Part shown: piece by piece, positions 14,449-21,448 of the stretch
Layout: the number at the start of each line of letters is the position of its first letter
Numbering within the stretch: the first letter of the stretch is position 1
Source: Methanobacteriota archaeon
Lineage (GTDB): Archaea; Halobacteriota; Bog-38; Methanoflorentales; Methanoflorentaceae
Length of the DNA stretch: 21,448 nt
Assembly (NCBI GenBank): GCA_003170935.1
Contig: PMYA01000034.1
Span: forward strand, 1-21,448
Reading direction: 5' to 3'
The notes under the pieces: generated by a model
The model's database searches: none
Seen by the model: the letters and a program-made list of their open reading frames with translations, nothing else
What the model was told of the DNA's origin: nothing
Position numbers and translations under genes: made by a program

Positions 14449-15069
14449 GCACGACAAAGGCGACAGAAAAACGGTTTACTGGGCCCACATCAACGTATCT
14501 CAACCGATCACACGAAGTTTTCAGATTGAGACTTATAGGTACTCTAGTTACTAGTCAGGGCACTGCTGTTGACACCGGGCAATTTTCGGGCTTCGTTTGA
14601 AAGCCTCTTTCTGAGTCTTCCCTCCACTTATCGCATTTAGCAGATGGGCGAATACGAACATGCGGCTCCGTCGTCCAGATGTTTTTGTGTTAATGGATGA
14701 TTCATGCCACCCAACAGGTCGCTCTGTAATGTGGCGAAACGACGGGGCTCAGCTCTTACTGTTGCCGCACTGCGCCTACGGTGATGAACAGTTGATCGCT
14801 GCTGCACCGTTCTGTGCGCATAAGCAATCGGTTTGGGGGCGTATCTGGCGAGAGTGGCACGTCGAGAGGGGAAAATCACGCGAATCGCAAGTGGCCATCG
14901 ACTGCTATAGCTTCGAAGCGATCGCCGCGACCTTTTTTTGCCAACCGTAACGGTCGGGATAGGCGGACTCCAATAGCTTAACGCAAACATCGTCACGAAA
15001 ATGCTCTTTCTCGCCAGAACTTGGATGCGAGTGCTTGAATCAGCTTCGTTTTGCGGAATGCTTGAGCTT
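14449..15069. other. Long gene-poor region
   Basis: About 620 bases without a supported gene between convergent reading directions. A 96-codon plus-strand frame (14660-14950) and an overlapping minus-strand frame lack a ribosome binding site, a recognisable domain and a natural amino-acid balance. Probably degenerate intergenic DNA. Confidence 0.4.
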
Positions 15070-17304
15070 TTAATCGCTGTAGATGACAGAACCGCTATCG
15101 TATATCTTGCTCAAGTTGCCGGTAAAACTTGAACTGAGGATACCTCCCGACGGACCCAGCAGCTGCTCGTTTTTCCCGCCAGATTCTATTAATGCAACGT
15201 CGCCTGCACGCACGAATATTTTAGACTCCGTAGTGATTTTTGTTTTGGGGGTTAGACTCTGTATTTTTTCTATTGAGGTGTTGCTGTAGGCGAGCAATAT
15301 CGACAAGCTGTAGTAATCTGCGTACACTGAGTCCTGCCGGCCGGCCGCTCCTAACCATTTGGCGCCAGCGAGGTCCCCTCCGTGTACGAAGAGCGGTAAG
15401 TCTTCGTGAAACAATGAAGGGGACAACATTGGTTCGCGTGCTAGTGCAGACATGAATCCGGTATTGAATAGCAGGAGGAGTACCAAGAAAACTGAAGCAA
15501 CCACGTACGCTTTGCGTTCATGTGGATAGCTTGTCTTGTCGGTCTTTTTTATCAAACCGGGCAAACGAAAAAGCGCCATAATGCCAAGAACGCAAAACGG
15601 AGCCAGAATTATCAAAGTGAGGTGATGTAATCTTGATACGTTCCATGTAGTTTCGAGCACTGGCAGAGCAACAATAAGCAGGGCTAGGAGACCGCTCGAA
15701 ACGGCAAACGCAAGATACTCCCTGTCGACTCCCATTCTTCTTCGATCAACAAAAGCAGCAACAACGCCCAAAAAAATAAAAAGACTTGCGACGGTGTTTA
15801 AGCGGCTGGTAAAAGACGCAAGGAGTGTAGGGGACGATTCCAACTTCGCAGACGCCTGTGCGGTAGTTGAAGGAACGACATTTGTAGGTACGCTATTGAC
15901 AATTGCTTGTGTAAAGTATGACAAGGTCAGGGCTTTCGCAGTGTAGCTGTACCAAGCCAACGCCATAGCCGCGAATATAATGACTAATGTGGCCGTAATG
16001 GCGCGATCTTTGCGCATGTTCGTGCTTGAAGATCTCGCCGAGGCCAATGACGTAAACGCCGGGGGTCCGCCGTTGCGCTTCCGCCTGACAAAATCTAGAG
16101 GGCCTTTGTCTGCCACTACCAACAGCACGTAGACTACTATCAACTGGATCATGAACAAGTACGCGATCCCGTAATGTGAAACAATCATCGTTCCAGCAAA
16201 CAAAATCAGCAAACAAGCTCGGGTCATCATGCTAAATTTCTTGCTGAAGAGCACGAGCAGAAAAAGGACCAAGAATAGTTCAGCAATTTCCTGCCGTGCG
16301 ATAGCCACCGTCTCGATAAAGAAAGTGGGAACGACAACAAAATAGAAGCTTCCGAGAAATGCAACCTTCTCGCTCGTCTGTTTCCGAAAGAGTTGATACA
16401 GCGCCACTGGAACCAAAGAGAAGAGGGCAGGATACACGATCTTGAATAGCGATGCAATATCGATGTTACCGATTTGTGACAATGCCGGCGCTAGTATAGA
16501 AATGCTCAGTACCGCATTGTATCCTGCGACAATGCCGCTTTGGAACGTGTTGAACCCCGCGGCATAGTTTGGGTTCCAGATTGCGTTGTTAATGACAGAA
16601 TTAACGACGTTAGCTTCACCAAAGACGTCCCATCCCCACAAATATCGTGATATCAATGCGTTAGAGAGCAGTAGAGAAAGCGAAATCGCAAAGATGGCAA
16701 GGGGGTACGTGGAACTGTCGACTTTCTTGCGCGAGCTCAAAATGAGCACGACAGCCCCCGCACAAACAATTAAGAGCAGAATAAGCGCGCTGATTTCATA
16801 GTTGTTGACTAAATAAGCGCCGTAAATGCTCAAAAAAGGCAGTAGGAGCAAGCCTAGCGTCAAGGGTGATACTGCCTTTACGTGCAGATGAGACGGTGCA
16901 GCATAGTCCTTGTCTCTCCAGTAACTTGCCACGCACAACGCGAGGATTATCCCGCTCATGAAAAGAACCAAGTGAAGCGCTGAAAGCGGGTCAAATATGC
17001 CGACGGCAGGGCCGACGATATTTAGCGCCAATCCTGCAAAAATGACGACTGAAACGCTTATTCCTGTTGCGTAAAGTGGCGTCTCAACACGTCCCAGTTT
17101 GTGAAGTCGAAGAATGCGAAGGACCGCCAGCCCTGGGATGAATAAAAGGCAAACACACCCGGCAACCTGTTGAAGCAAAGGAACGCCAAGCCCGACCGAT
17201 TTGAGCGCAAACATAATCCACAACAGAGCCAGCCAGGAAAAGGAAAAAAGCAGGAAGTTGCGTATTTTCCAGTCATTCATTTCCAGTGGATTGTCGAGCT
17301 TCAT
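15070..17304 (-). CDS. Large polytopic membrane protein, DUF2206-like
   Basis: About 744 residues with many hydrophobic helices (from NFLLFSFSWLALLWIMFALK onward, roughly 14 segments) and a polar C-terminal tail of about 120 residues outside the membrane (GGDLAGAKWLGAAG, SVYADYYSLSILLAY, ending KIYDSGSVIYSD). The FIPGLAVLRILRL motif near residue 55 and this tail match archaeal DUF2206 proteins, whose topology resembles GT-C glycosyltransferases that use polyprenyl-linked sugars. Enzymatic activity is inference. A basic cytoplasmic loop (FVRRKRNGGPPAF) lies mid-protein. ATG 17304 is preferred because GAAGG lies 6 bases upstream; a GTG at 17316 would add four residues. It lies downstream of the flippase gene on the same strand, but the gap of about 600 bases suggests its own promoter. 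Confidence 0.83.
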   Translation of the reverse strand: MKLDNPLEMNDWKIRNFLLFSFSWLALLWIMFALKSVGLGVPLLQQVAGCVCLLFIPGLAVLRILRLHKLGRVETPLYATGISVSVVIFAGLALNIVGPAVGIFDPLSALHLVLFMSGIILALCVASYWRDKDYAAPSHLHVKAVSPLTLGLLLLPFLSIYGAYLVNNYEISALILLLIVCAGAVVLILSSRKKVDSSTYPLAIFAISLSLLLSNALISRYLWGWDVFGEANVVNSVINNAIWNPNYAAGFNTFQSGIVAGYNAVLSISILAPALSQIGNIDIASLFKIVYPALFSLVPVALYQLFRKQTSEKVAFLGSFYFVVVPTFFIETVAIARQEIAELFLVLFLLVLFSKKFSMMTRACLLILFAGTMIVSHYGIAYLFMIQLIVVYVLLVVADKGPLDFVRRKRNGGPPAFTSLASARSSSTNMRKDRAITATLVIIFAAMALAWYSYTAKALTLSYFTQAIVNSVPTNVVPSTTAQASAKLESSPTLLASFTSRLNTVASLFIFLGVVAAFVDRRRMGVDREYLAFAVSSGLLALLIVALPVLETTWNVSRLHHLTLIILAPFCVLGIMALFRLPGLIKKTDKTSYPHERKAYVVASVFLVLLLLFNTGFMSALAREPMLSPSLFHEDLPLFVHGGDLAGAKWLGAAGRQDSVYADYYSLSILLAYSNTSIEKIQSLTPKTKITTESKIFVRAGDVALIESGGKNEQLLGPSGGILSSSFTGNLSKIYDSGSVIYSD

Positions 17305-17907
17305 GGTTGCCTTCACGCGGTCTGTAGTCGTAGGCTGCTTGTTCGGATCGGTTTGATCTTACTAATGTTTCGTCTTTCCAGCGAGTCACTCGTGAGGCGC
17401 TTTGCGTCCCTCCACGGCCGCGCAAAATTCAGCGCTGTTTGGATTAAAGGCTATAAAAGTGCCCCGCTTATGTATAATTGCAAACTGTGAACGTGACTGT
17501 CTGCATCTGTTTATGATAAGGGTACCCCCCGCGACTTGAGTCTTTCTTTTTTAGCACTCGAACAGGTATAGTTAAAAACGTTCCTAAGATCGGATACGGA
17601 CTCATCACGATTCACATAGACAAAGAGACGAGCGGCAAAACGCTGATGTAGAAGACTAGTATTGGCGCACGATTAGGAGCTCATAAGCTCTATGTTGGAC
17701 GAGGGGCCGTGAGGGTGGGGTGGGGAAAAAGCGAGTGACAATGGCCCTTCCTTTCGAAAGTGAAAGACGCGGCTGGCACGAGGTGCGATCCGCTAAGGCC
17801 GCAGCTGCATGTGGGGACGTTTAAACTTCGTTTAGCGGCAGAACAGGCGGCAAAAACGAGCGTTGGATACATCGTCCGGCTTTTTTCAGCACCGGCTTTT
17901 TGCGAAA
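17305..17907. other. Intergenic region upstream of the DUF2206-like gene
   Basis: No supported gene. A minus-strand TATA-like element (CTTTTATAG) lies at 17451-17459, about 150 bases upstream of the membrane-protein start. GAGCT-CATA-AGCTC forms a small palindrome near 17678. A plus-strand phrase GYGLITIHIDKETSGKTLM followed by a stop (about 17590-17651) is protein-like but too short to assign. Confidence 0.35.
17451..17459 (-). promoter_or_regulatory. Possible archaeal TATA box (minus strand)
   Basis: CTTTTATAG read on the minus strand. If used, the leader to the DUF2206-like gene would be about 120 bases. A second AT-rich element (ATTATACATAA) lies a little further upstream on that strand near 17469-17479. 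Confidence 0.3.
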
Positions 17908-19296
17908 CTAGTCTGCGCCACCTTCTTGCTTTGCGAACCGTTTCATCTTTCTCCAGACGAAGATCCCGTTCGAAACACCCACGATTAATTGAGCAATTCC
18001 AAACGCTGCAGCTGCCGCCAGCGGCCCTATAATCGGAAGCAGCCAAACGTTGACCGTGATAATTACGATCAACCCGACTGCGTTTATCAACCAACTTATC
18101 CGAACGACTCCAAAATTATAACCAACGATGCTAACAGGTAACGCGAGTAAGTAAACGCACCATCCCAGACATAATAGCTGAGCTACGCGTATGCCGCTTG
18201 CGTACTCTACTCCAAAGACCAACGGCATCAGTAGCGGCGCGAGAACGGCGTAGCATAAACCTCCAACAACCGTGAACATCGTTAGTACCATAGCGCTGCG
18301 CAGGAGGTCTTTATTTCCCTTAAGCGTCGTTGCAGCAGCGACGCGCGGCCAAAGCGCGGTACCGATGGCCATTGTGAGTATCGTCATAGGAACCGCAACG
18401 TAATAAGCTGCAGTGTAAATGCCAATGAGGCCCTTGGCCAGAAAAATTCCCATAAGCCATACGGGTGCGGCGAGAGCACTCACACTCACCATTTGATCTA
18501 TAAAATTGAAACGCGCGAAAGAACCGATACTGGTTGAATCTAACGCGGACGTTTCGCCCCCCTTAATCGTTGGAGGCGTCAGGAAACGCCGTAATTTTAC
18601 GTGAGTTAATCGTGAAGAAGTGTCGGACTTAAAGAATGCGGCCTTTGGAGTGATGGTTATGAACGCCAACGCGCCGATCGCAGTAGCAATCACGCTTGCC
18701 AGTACGACAATCTCGACATGCCAAAGGGCTAAAAAGGCGACAAGTAAGATGGCTGCAAATGAAATCAAAGCTTGCGCCACTTGAATCATGCTGTTCATTC
18801 TAAAGCGCCGAGCTGATTGCGCGTAAATAGTCGGAACGTGTGCTAGCGTGGCGAAAATGCCTATAAGGAGGCTCAGCTGTAGTATTGGGGTAAGACTGTC
18901 GTCGTGCCATATGGTGGCTGCTATCGTAGGGGCCAAAGCAAAAACAAGGAGGGAAAGACCGAGGACGAACAGCATGCGCAGGCGAAACGTCCAGCGCAAA
19001 ATGGCAAATTGTCCCTCCGCGTCGCTTTGTGACGCAGCCTGCGAGGCGTAGCGTATTGCCGTTTGTCCAATCCCCATATCGGATATTCCAACGACAAAAG
19101 CCGAAACGCTTATGATGAGTGCATATTGTCCCATCCCAAATGGCCCTAAGCCTCTGGCTATCAGCGTTGCCGTGACGGCCCCAGTTAGTAAGGCAGCGAC
19201 TCCTGGAAAGGCTGATACGATAACGTCTTCTATAGCGTGAAGAGACTCAAAGATGACTTTTTTAGGTTGTTCGATAACAGATCTAAAGGGCCGCAT
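17908..19296 (-). CDS. Wzx-type oligosaccharide flippase (polysaccharide biosynthesis/MATE-like)
   Basis: A 462-residue integral membrane protein with about 12 predicted helices. The N-terminus has the family hallmark ATLIARGLGPFGMGQYALI (about 43-61), followed by FVVGISDMGIGQTAIRYASQ, the conserved helix-2 motif of Wzx/RfbX flippases. A cytoplasmic loop of about 45 residues (FFKSDTSSRLTHVKLRRFL onward) separates the two halves. The second half starts FARFNFIDQMVSVSALAAPV and contains YTAAYYVAVPMTILTMAIG. The C-terminus is basic (WRKMKRFAKQEGGAD). It should flip polyprenyl-linked oligosaccharide across the cytoplasmic membrane, completing the pathway fed by the glycosyltransferases here. ATG 19296 has only AAGGT 1 base upstream, so the exact start is uncertain. 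Confidence 0.9.
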   Translation of the reverse strand: MRPFRSVIEQPKKVIFESLHAIEDVIVSAFPGVAALLTGAVTATLIARGLGPFGMGQYALIISVSAFVVGISDMGIGQTAIRYASQAASQSDAEGQFAILRWTFRLRMLFVLGLSLLVFALAPTIAATIWHDDSLTPILQLSLLIGIFATLAHVPTIYAQSARRFRMNSMIQVAQALISFAAILLVAFLALWHVEIVVLASVIATAIGALAFITITPKAAFFKSDTSSRLTHVKLRRFLTPPTIKGGETSALDSTSIGSFARFNFIDQMVSVSALAAPVWLMGIFLAKGLIGIYTAAYYVAVPMTILTMAIGTALWPRVAAATTLKGNKDLLRSAMVLTMFTVVGGLCYAVLAPLLMPLVFGVEYASGIRVAQLLCLGWCVYLLALPVSIVGYNFGVVRISWLINAVGLIVIITVNVWLLPIIGPLAAAAAFGIAQLIVGVSNGIFVWRKMKRFAKQEGGAD

Positions 19297-19441
19297 GACC
19301 TTACGAATATGATTCGCGTAAAAATTTGCTTCAATAAAGCTGATTGCAACATAGGACAGACTTCAGACTTATATGGGCTTCCATCTGCAACGGTGGGGTT
19401 GGCGGGTTGTGGTAACCGTACCCGCTTTGTGTTGTTATGGG

Positions 19442-19497
19442 TGCTGAGTGGGCAATCGAACCCATGCAGTGTGCGTATCCTACTAAGCAAACCAGCA
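19442..19497 (-). other. tRNA-like remnant lacking an anticodon arm
   Basis: On the minus strand the first bases TGCTGGT can pair with the last bases CTCAGCA as an acceptor stem (six pairs with one G-U, one mismatch), followed by CCC. Inside are a D-arm-like TGC-TTAGTAGGATAC-GCA and a T-arm-like TGGG-TTCGATTG-CCCA. The anticodon arm is missing and the total is only 56 bases. It may be a decayed tRNA or an integration scar; coincidence is possible. Confidence 0.25.
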
Positions 19498-19557
19498 AAG
19501 CGCAGCGTTAGATTGACGATATTTCGAGTACATAGGATATGTCGAGCGCTCGAGGGC

Positions 19558-19674
19558 ATGGAGCTGGCGTACATTCGTCCCTTTGAAGGTAGGAGACCCC
19601 GTAAGCGCATTCACTGGAAGGCATCAGCAAAGCTCAACAAGCTCAACAAGGTCAAGCTGTTCGTATTAATTTAG
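19558..19674 (+). pseudogene. Fragment of a DUF58-domain protein
   Basis: The 38-residue phrase from MELAYIRPFEG through RKRIHWKASAKLNKL to VKLFVLI and a stop strongly resembles the DUF58 signature, whose usual form is G-x-E-x3-IR-x-Y-x-PGD-x3-RIHWKASAR-x-x-x-L-x-VK-x-F. Here PGD is altered to EGR, one residue is inserted before VKLF, and the domain stops there. No N-terminal membrane segments or C-terminal half are found nearby. DUF58 proteins usually accompany MoxR ATPases and transglutaminase-like proteins. This looks like a relic. Confidence 0.5.
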
Positions 19675-19822
19675 CTTGTACCGTAGGTTTGACCGTATTT
19701 TGTTCTCTTCGCTCAAGTAGCACTACTATTATTAGGAGCGTTACCTTTAGAGAAGCGTAAAACCGCTCAAGTCGCAACACCCGGCATAGACAAACGGTAA
19801 AGACATGTATGCGGGGCGGAAT

Positions 19823-19832
19823 GAAATATACG
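19823..19832 (+). promoter_or_regulatory. Possible TATA box ahead of the PqqD pseudogene
   Basis: GAAATATACG sits about 60 bases upstream of ATG 19891. A start about 25 bases downstream would leave a leader of about 35 bases containing AGGTGGG. A second candidate, GATATAAC, lies at 19833-19840. Confidence 0.35.
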
Positions 19833-19880
19833 GATATAACTGTCTGTACTAGTTACATGTGCCCTCAGCGTGCATCAATA

Positions 19881-19887
19881 AGGTGGG
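19881..19887 (+). promoter_or_regulatory. Ribosome binding site of the PqqD pseudogene
   Basis: AGGTGGG ends 3 bases before ATG 19891, and its AGGTG core 5 bases before. A good site retained in front of an interrupted frame suggests recent inactivation, or readthrough. Confidence 0.5.
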
Positions 19888-19890
19888 ATC

Positions 19891-20190
19891 ATGGCTATCG
19901 ATACCAAAATCGCACTCGATAATACCGTCGTGGTATCAAAAGAGCAAGCATCAGCAGATCTTGGCGACGAGGCGGCGATCCTCAACCTCAAAGACGGTGT
20001 CTATTAAGGGCTCGATCCCGTCGGCGCTCGAATCTGGAAGCTCATTCAAACGCCGCGAACGGTACGGGAGGTCCGTGACACACTTCTTGAAGAGTACGAC
20101 GTAGAAGCTGAACGCCATGAAAAGGACCTCATCGCCCTCCTCCAGGAACTCGCTAAAAACGACCTCATTGACATTGTAGACAATGTCTAA
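19891..20190 (+). pseudogene. PqqD-family peptide chaperone (RRE), interrupted by an in-frame TAA
   Basis: A complete PqqD-like frame of 98 sense codons broken only by TAA at 20005-20007. The two halves read DLGDEAAILNLKDGVY, stop, then GLDPVGARIWKLIQTPRTV and LLEEYDVEAERHEKDLIALL. Family members normally have GVYYGLDPVGARIW, so the stop replaces the second Tyr by a single base change (TAT or TAC to TAA). PqqD domains bind the leader of ribosomal peptides and hand them to processing enzymes. The downstream transglutaminase-like gene overlaps by 8 bases (ATGTCTAA), the usual coupling of a B1-B2 pair. It could be a recent pseudogene, a sequencing error, or rarely a readthrough codon; UAA is not the pyrrolysine codon. 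Confidence 0.8.
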
Positions 20191-20661
20191 CGCGCGCCGT
20201 TTCCTCTCTTTGACGCCTTTTGAACGACGACGACTCCTTCGAGCGTTCCTTATCGTCGCAGGCGCAAGGCTAGGCCTTTGGATGATCCCGTTCCCGCGTT
20301 TTCAGAGGGCACTCGCTCGGCTCAATGCGCCTTCAGATTCAAAAACCAGTGCAGCGCTACCCACTTTTGCACAGCTTGCCCGGGAAGTTCGCATCGTTAG
20401 CAACATATGCCCCACGCCACGTGCCTGACCCAGGCCCTTGCAGGACAGATCCTCCTCGCGCGTTACGGGTACCCTGCCGTCATTAACGTCGGGGTGGCCA
20501 AGCCTGAGACTGATATGAAGTCGTTTCAATCGCACGCGTGGTTAGAGTGCGATGGGCAAGTCATCATTGGCACGTCAGAGCAACCACATGTCGCGCTTGT
20601 GACGTTCTAGCGAAACGGCGGGATTGTGGCGATGCCTCTGCCCCTCGTACTTAGCATTTAA
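20183..20661 (+). pseudogene. Transglutaminase-like B2 protein (lasso-peptide B2 / Transglut_core3), frameshifted
   Basis: The first frame (20183-20428) gives the N-terminal helix FLSLTPFERRRLLRAFLIVA with GARLGLWMIPF, typical of B2 proteins. It ends early in NICPTPRA. The next frame holds the catalytic part: PHATCLTQALAGQILLARYG with the nucleophile Cys at 20422-20424, then IGVAKPE-like NVGVAKPE and the catalytic His in SHAWLECDG at 20533-20535. A one-base frameshift between about 20390 and 20410 separates them. After TAG at 20608-20610 the frame continues as [16 protein letters not shown] to TAA at 20659-20661, so a second nonsense mutation may have shortened the C-terminus. B2 proteins cleave leader peptides of RiPP precursors together with a PqqD-type partner. 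No precursor or macrolactam synthetase is seen. Confidence 0.75.
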
Positions 20662-21448
20662 CGACGTTCCCGAACGTCTCCCGATAGCGGCCGCGCGTGT
20701 CGACAATCAACTTCGCGTGCGTCTGGATAAACGCATAATCGAACGCGTCGTGGTCGGTAGCGACGATGATGCAATCCATCCGGGAGAGCAGCTCCGCTGT
20801 AATGTCCACTGAGGTTAACTTTAAATCGTGCTCTCGCATGCGTCGCAGGATCGAAACATACGGGTCGGAATAGCACACCACGGCGCCCCGGTCCTTAAGG
20901 GTCTGCAGTATCTTGACGCCTGGTGATTCACGCACGTCATCGACGTTCTTTTTGTAGGCCACTCCCAACACAAGGACCTGTGAGCCCTCGAGCGCCTTTC
21001 CCTGCGCGTGAAGGGCGTCTGCGGCTTTGCCCACCACCCACGCGGGCATCGCCGTGTTAATGTCACCGGCGACCTCGATCAATCGCGTCTCGATTCCGCA
21101 CGTGCGTGCCTTCCATGTGAGGTAGAACGGGTCAATTGGAATGCAATGTCCTCCGAACCCCGGGCCTGGGTAGAACGGCGTAAATCCATACGGCTTGGTA
21201 GCAGCGGCGTCAATGACCTCCCAGATATCAATGCCCATCCGTTCGGCGACCATCTTCACCTCGTTAATCAGCCCGATGTTGACGGCGCGGTAGATGTTCT
21301 CGAGCAGTTTCGTCAGCTCTGCAGCCTTTGTAGAACTCACCGGCACAACCCGCTCAGTGATCGTTGCATACAGCGCTGCCCCTACTTCCAGACACACGGG
21401 CGTCGTGCCGCCGATGACCTTCGGCGTATTGCGCATCGAGTACTGCGC
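20651..21448 (-). CDS. UDP-N-acetylglucosamine/mannosamine 6-dehydrogenase, C-terminal part
   Basis: A nucleotide-sugar dehydrogenase oxidising a UDP-hexose or UDP-HexNAc to the uronate with NAD. The frame is open to the right edge (residues before [13 protein letters not shown] read AQYS), so about 265 of some 430 residues are present and the NAD-binding N-terminus is outside. Visible are the central helix domain ([20 protein letters not shown]), the active-site motif [20 protein letters not shown] with catalytic Cys, and the UDP-binding C-terminal domain ([19 protein letters not shown], then [12 protein letters not shown]). [14 protein letters not shown] favours the WbpA/WecC-like group acting on HexNAc over UDP-glucose dehydrogenase. 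Its 3' end overlaps the possible end of the B2 pseudogene by about 10 bases in convergent orientation. Confidence 0.92.
   Translation of the reverse strand, partial: AQYSMRNTPKVIGGTTPVCLEVGAALYATITERVVPVSSTKAAELTKLLENIYRAVNIGLINEVKMVAERMGIDIWEVIDAAATKPYGFTPFYPGPGFGGHCIPIDPFYLTWKARTCGIETRLIEVAGDINTAMPAWVVGKAADALHAQGKALEGSQVLVLGVAYKKNVDDVRESPGVKILQTLKDRGAVVCYSDPYVSILRRMREHDLKLTSVDITAELLSRMDCIIVATDHDAFDYAFIQTHAKLIVDTRGRYRETFGNVVKC

Larger units (their letters stand above)
19297..19890. other. Intergenic region with gene remnants and a promoter
   Basis: No intact gene. It contains a tRNA-like remnant (19442-19497, minus), a DUF58-like fragment (19558-19674, plus), and a TATA-like element near 19824 ahead of the PqqD pseudogene. 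The rest is unassigned. Confidence 0.5.

Noticed and set aside
14637..14996. Two overlapping opposite-strand frames of about 100 codons
   Set aside because: No ribosome binding site, no recognisable motif, and Arg/Ser-rich or Cys/Trp-rich composition typical of non-coding frames.
17590..17651. Protein-like phrase resembling a MucBP-type strand (ITIHIDKETSGK)
   Set aside because: Too short, ends at a stop and no start or second motif; similarity is weak.
19237..19557. Upstream part of the long frame containing the DUF58-like fragment
   Set aside because: It runs antisense through the flippase start and the tRNA-like remnant and shows no domain; only 19558-19674 has family character.

Overview
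The window looks like a piece of a methanogen-type archaeal genome, most like Methanomicrobia. The reasons are: secreted PQQ-propeller and Ig-like proteins of the style common in those archaea; a DUF2206-type membrane protein; AGGTGAT/GGAGG ribosome binding sites used with GTG and TTG starts; and a TATA-box-like element upstream of at least one secreted gene. A bacterium that shares these families (for example Chloroflexota) cannot be excluded from sequence alone.

Layout. (1) 1-4090: two GT-B glycosyltransferases and one GT-A (GT2) glycosyltransferase on the plus strand, with a tiny ORF overlapping the second. (2) 4369-8166: two secreted modular genes, a thioredoxin-like/Ig/DUF346-lectin fusion and an eight-repeat PQQ propeller/Ig/DUF346 protein. 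A decayed stretch of the same modules lies between them, and a matching stem-loop follows each stop codon. (3) 8544-11621: two SAM methyltransferases and a third GT4 glycosyltransferase on the minus strand. (4) 11694-12929: a frameshifted coiled-coil pseudogene followed by an AT-rich MycE-like methyltransferase. (5) 13252-14448: another GT-B glycosyltransferase. (6) 15070-19296: a large polytopic membrane protein and a Wzx-type flippase on the minus strand. (7) 19442-20661: a tRNA-like remnant, a DUF58 fragment, and a PqqD/transglutaminase-like (lasso-peptide B2-like) pair, each disabled by a nonsense codon or frameshift. (8) 20651-21448: the C-terminal part of a UDP-sugar dehydrogenase running off the right edge.

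Together the intact genes describe surface-glycan assembly. The dehydrogenase oxidises a UDP-sugar to a uronate, four or five glycosyltransferases build a lipid-linked oligosaccharide, methyltransferases probably decorate it, and the flippase moves it across the membrane. The PQQ-repeat protein carries about two dozen N-X-S/T sequons and could be a glycosylated client. The locus is loosely packed, changes strand often and is rich in broken genes, so it reads as a variable genomic island rather than one operon. The most interesting signals are the mosaic repeat genes with their shared 3' hairpin, and the decayed PqqD/B2 peptide-processing module.
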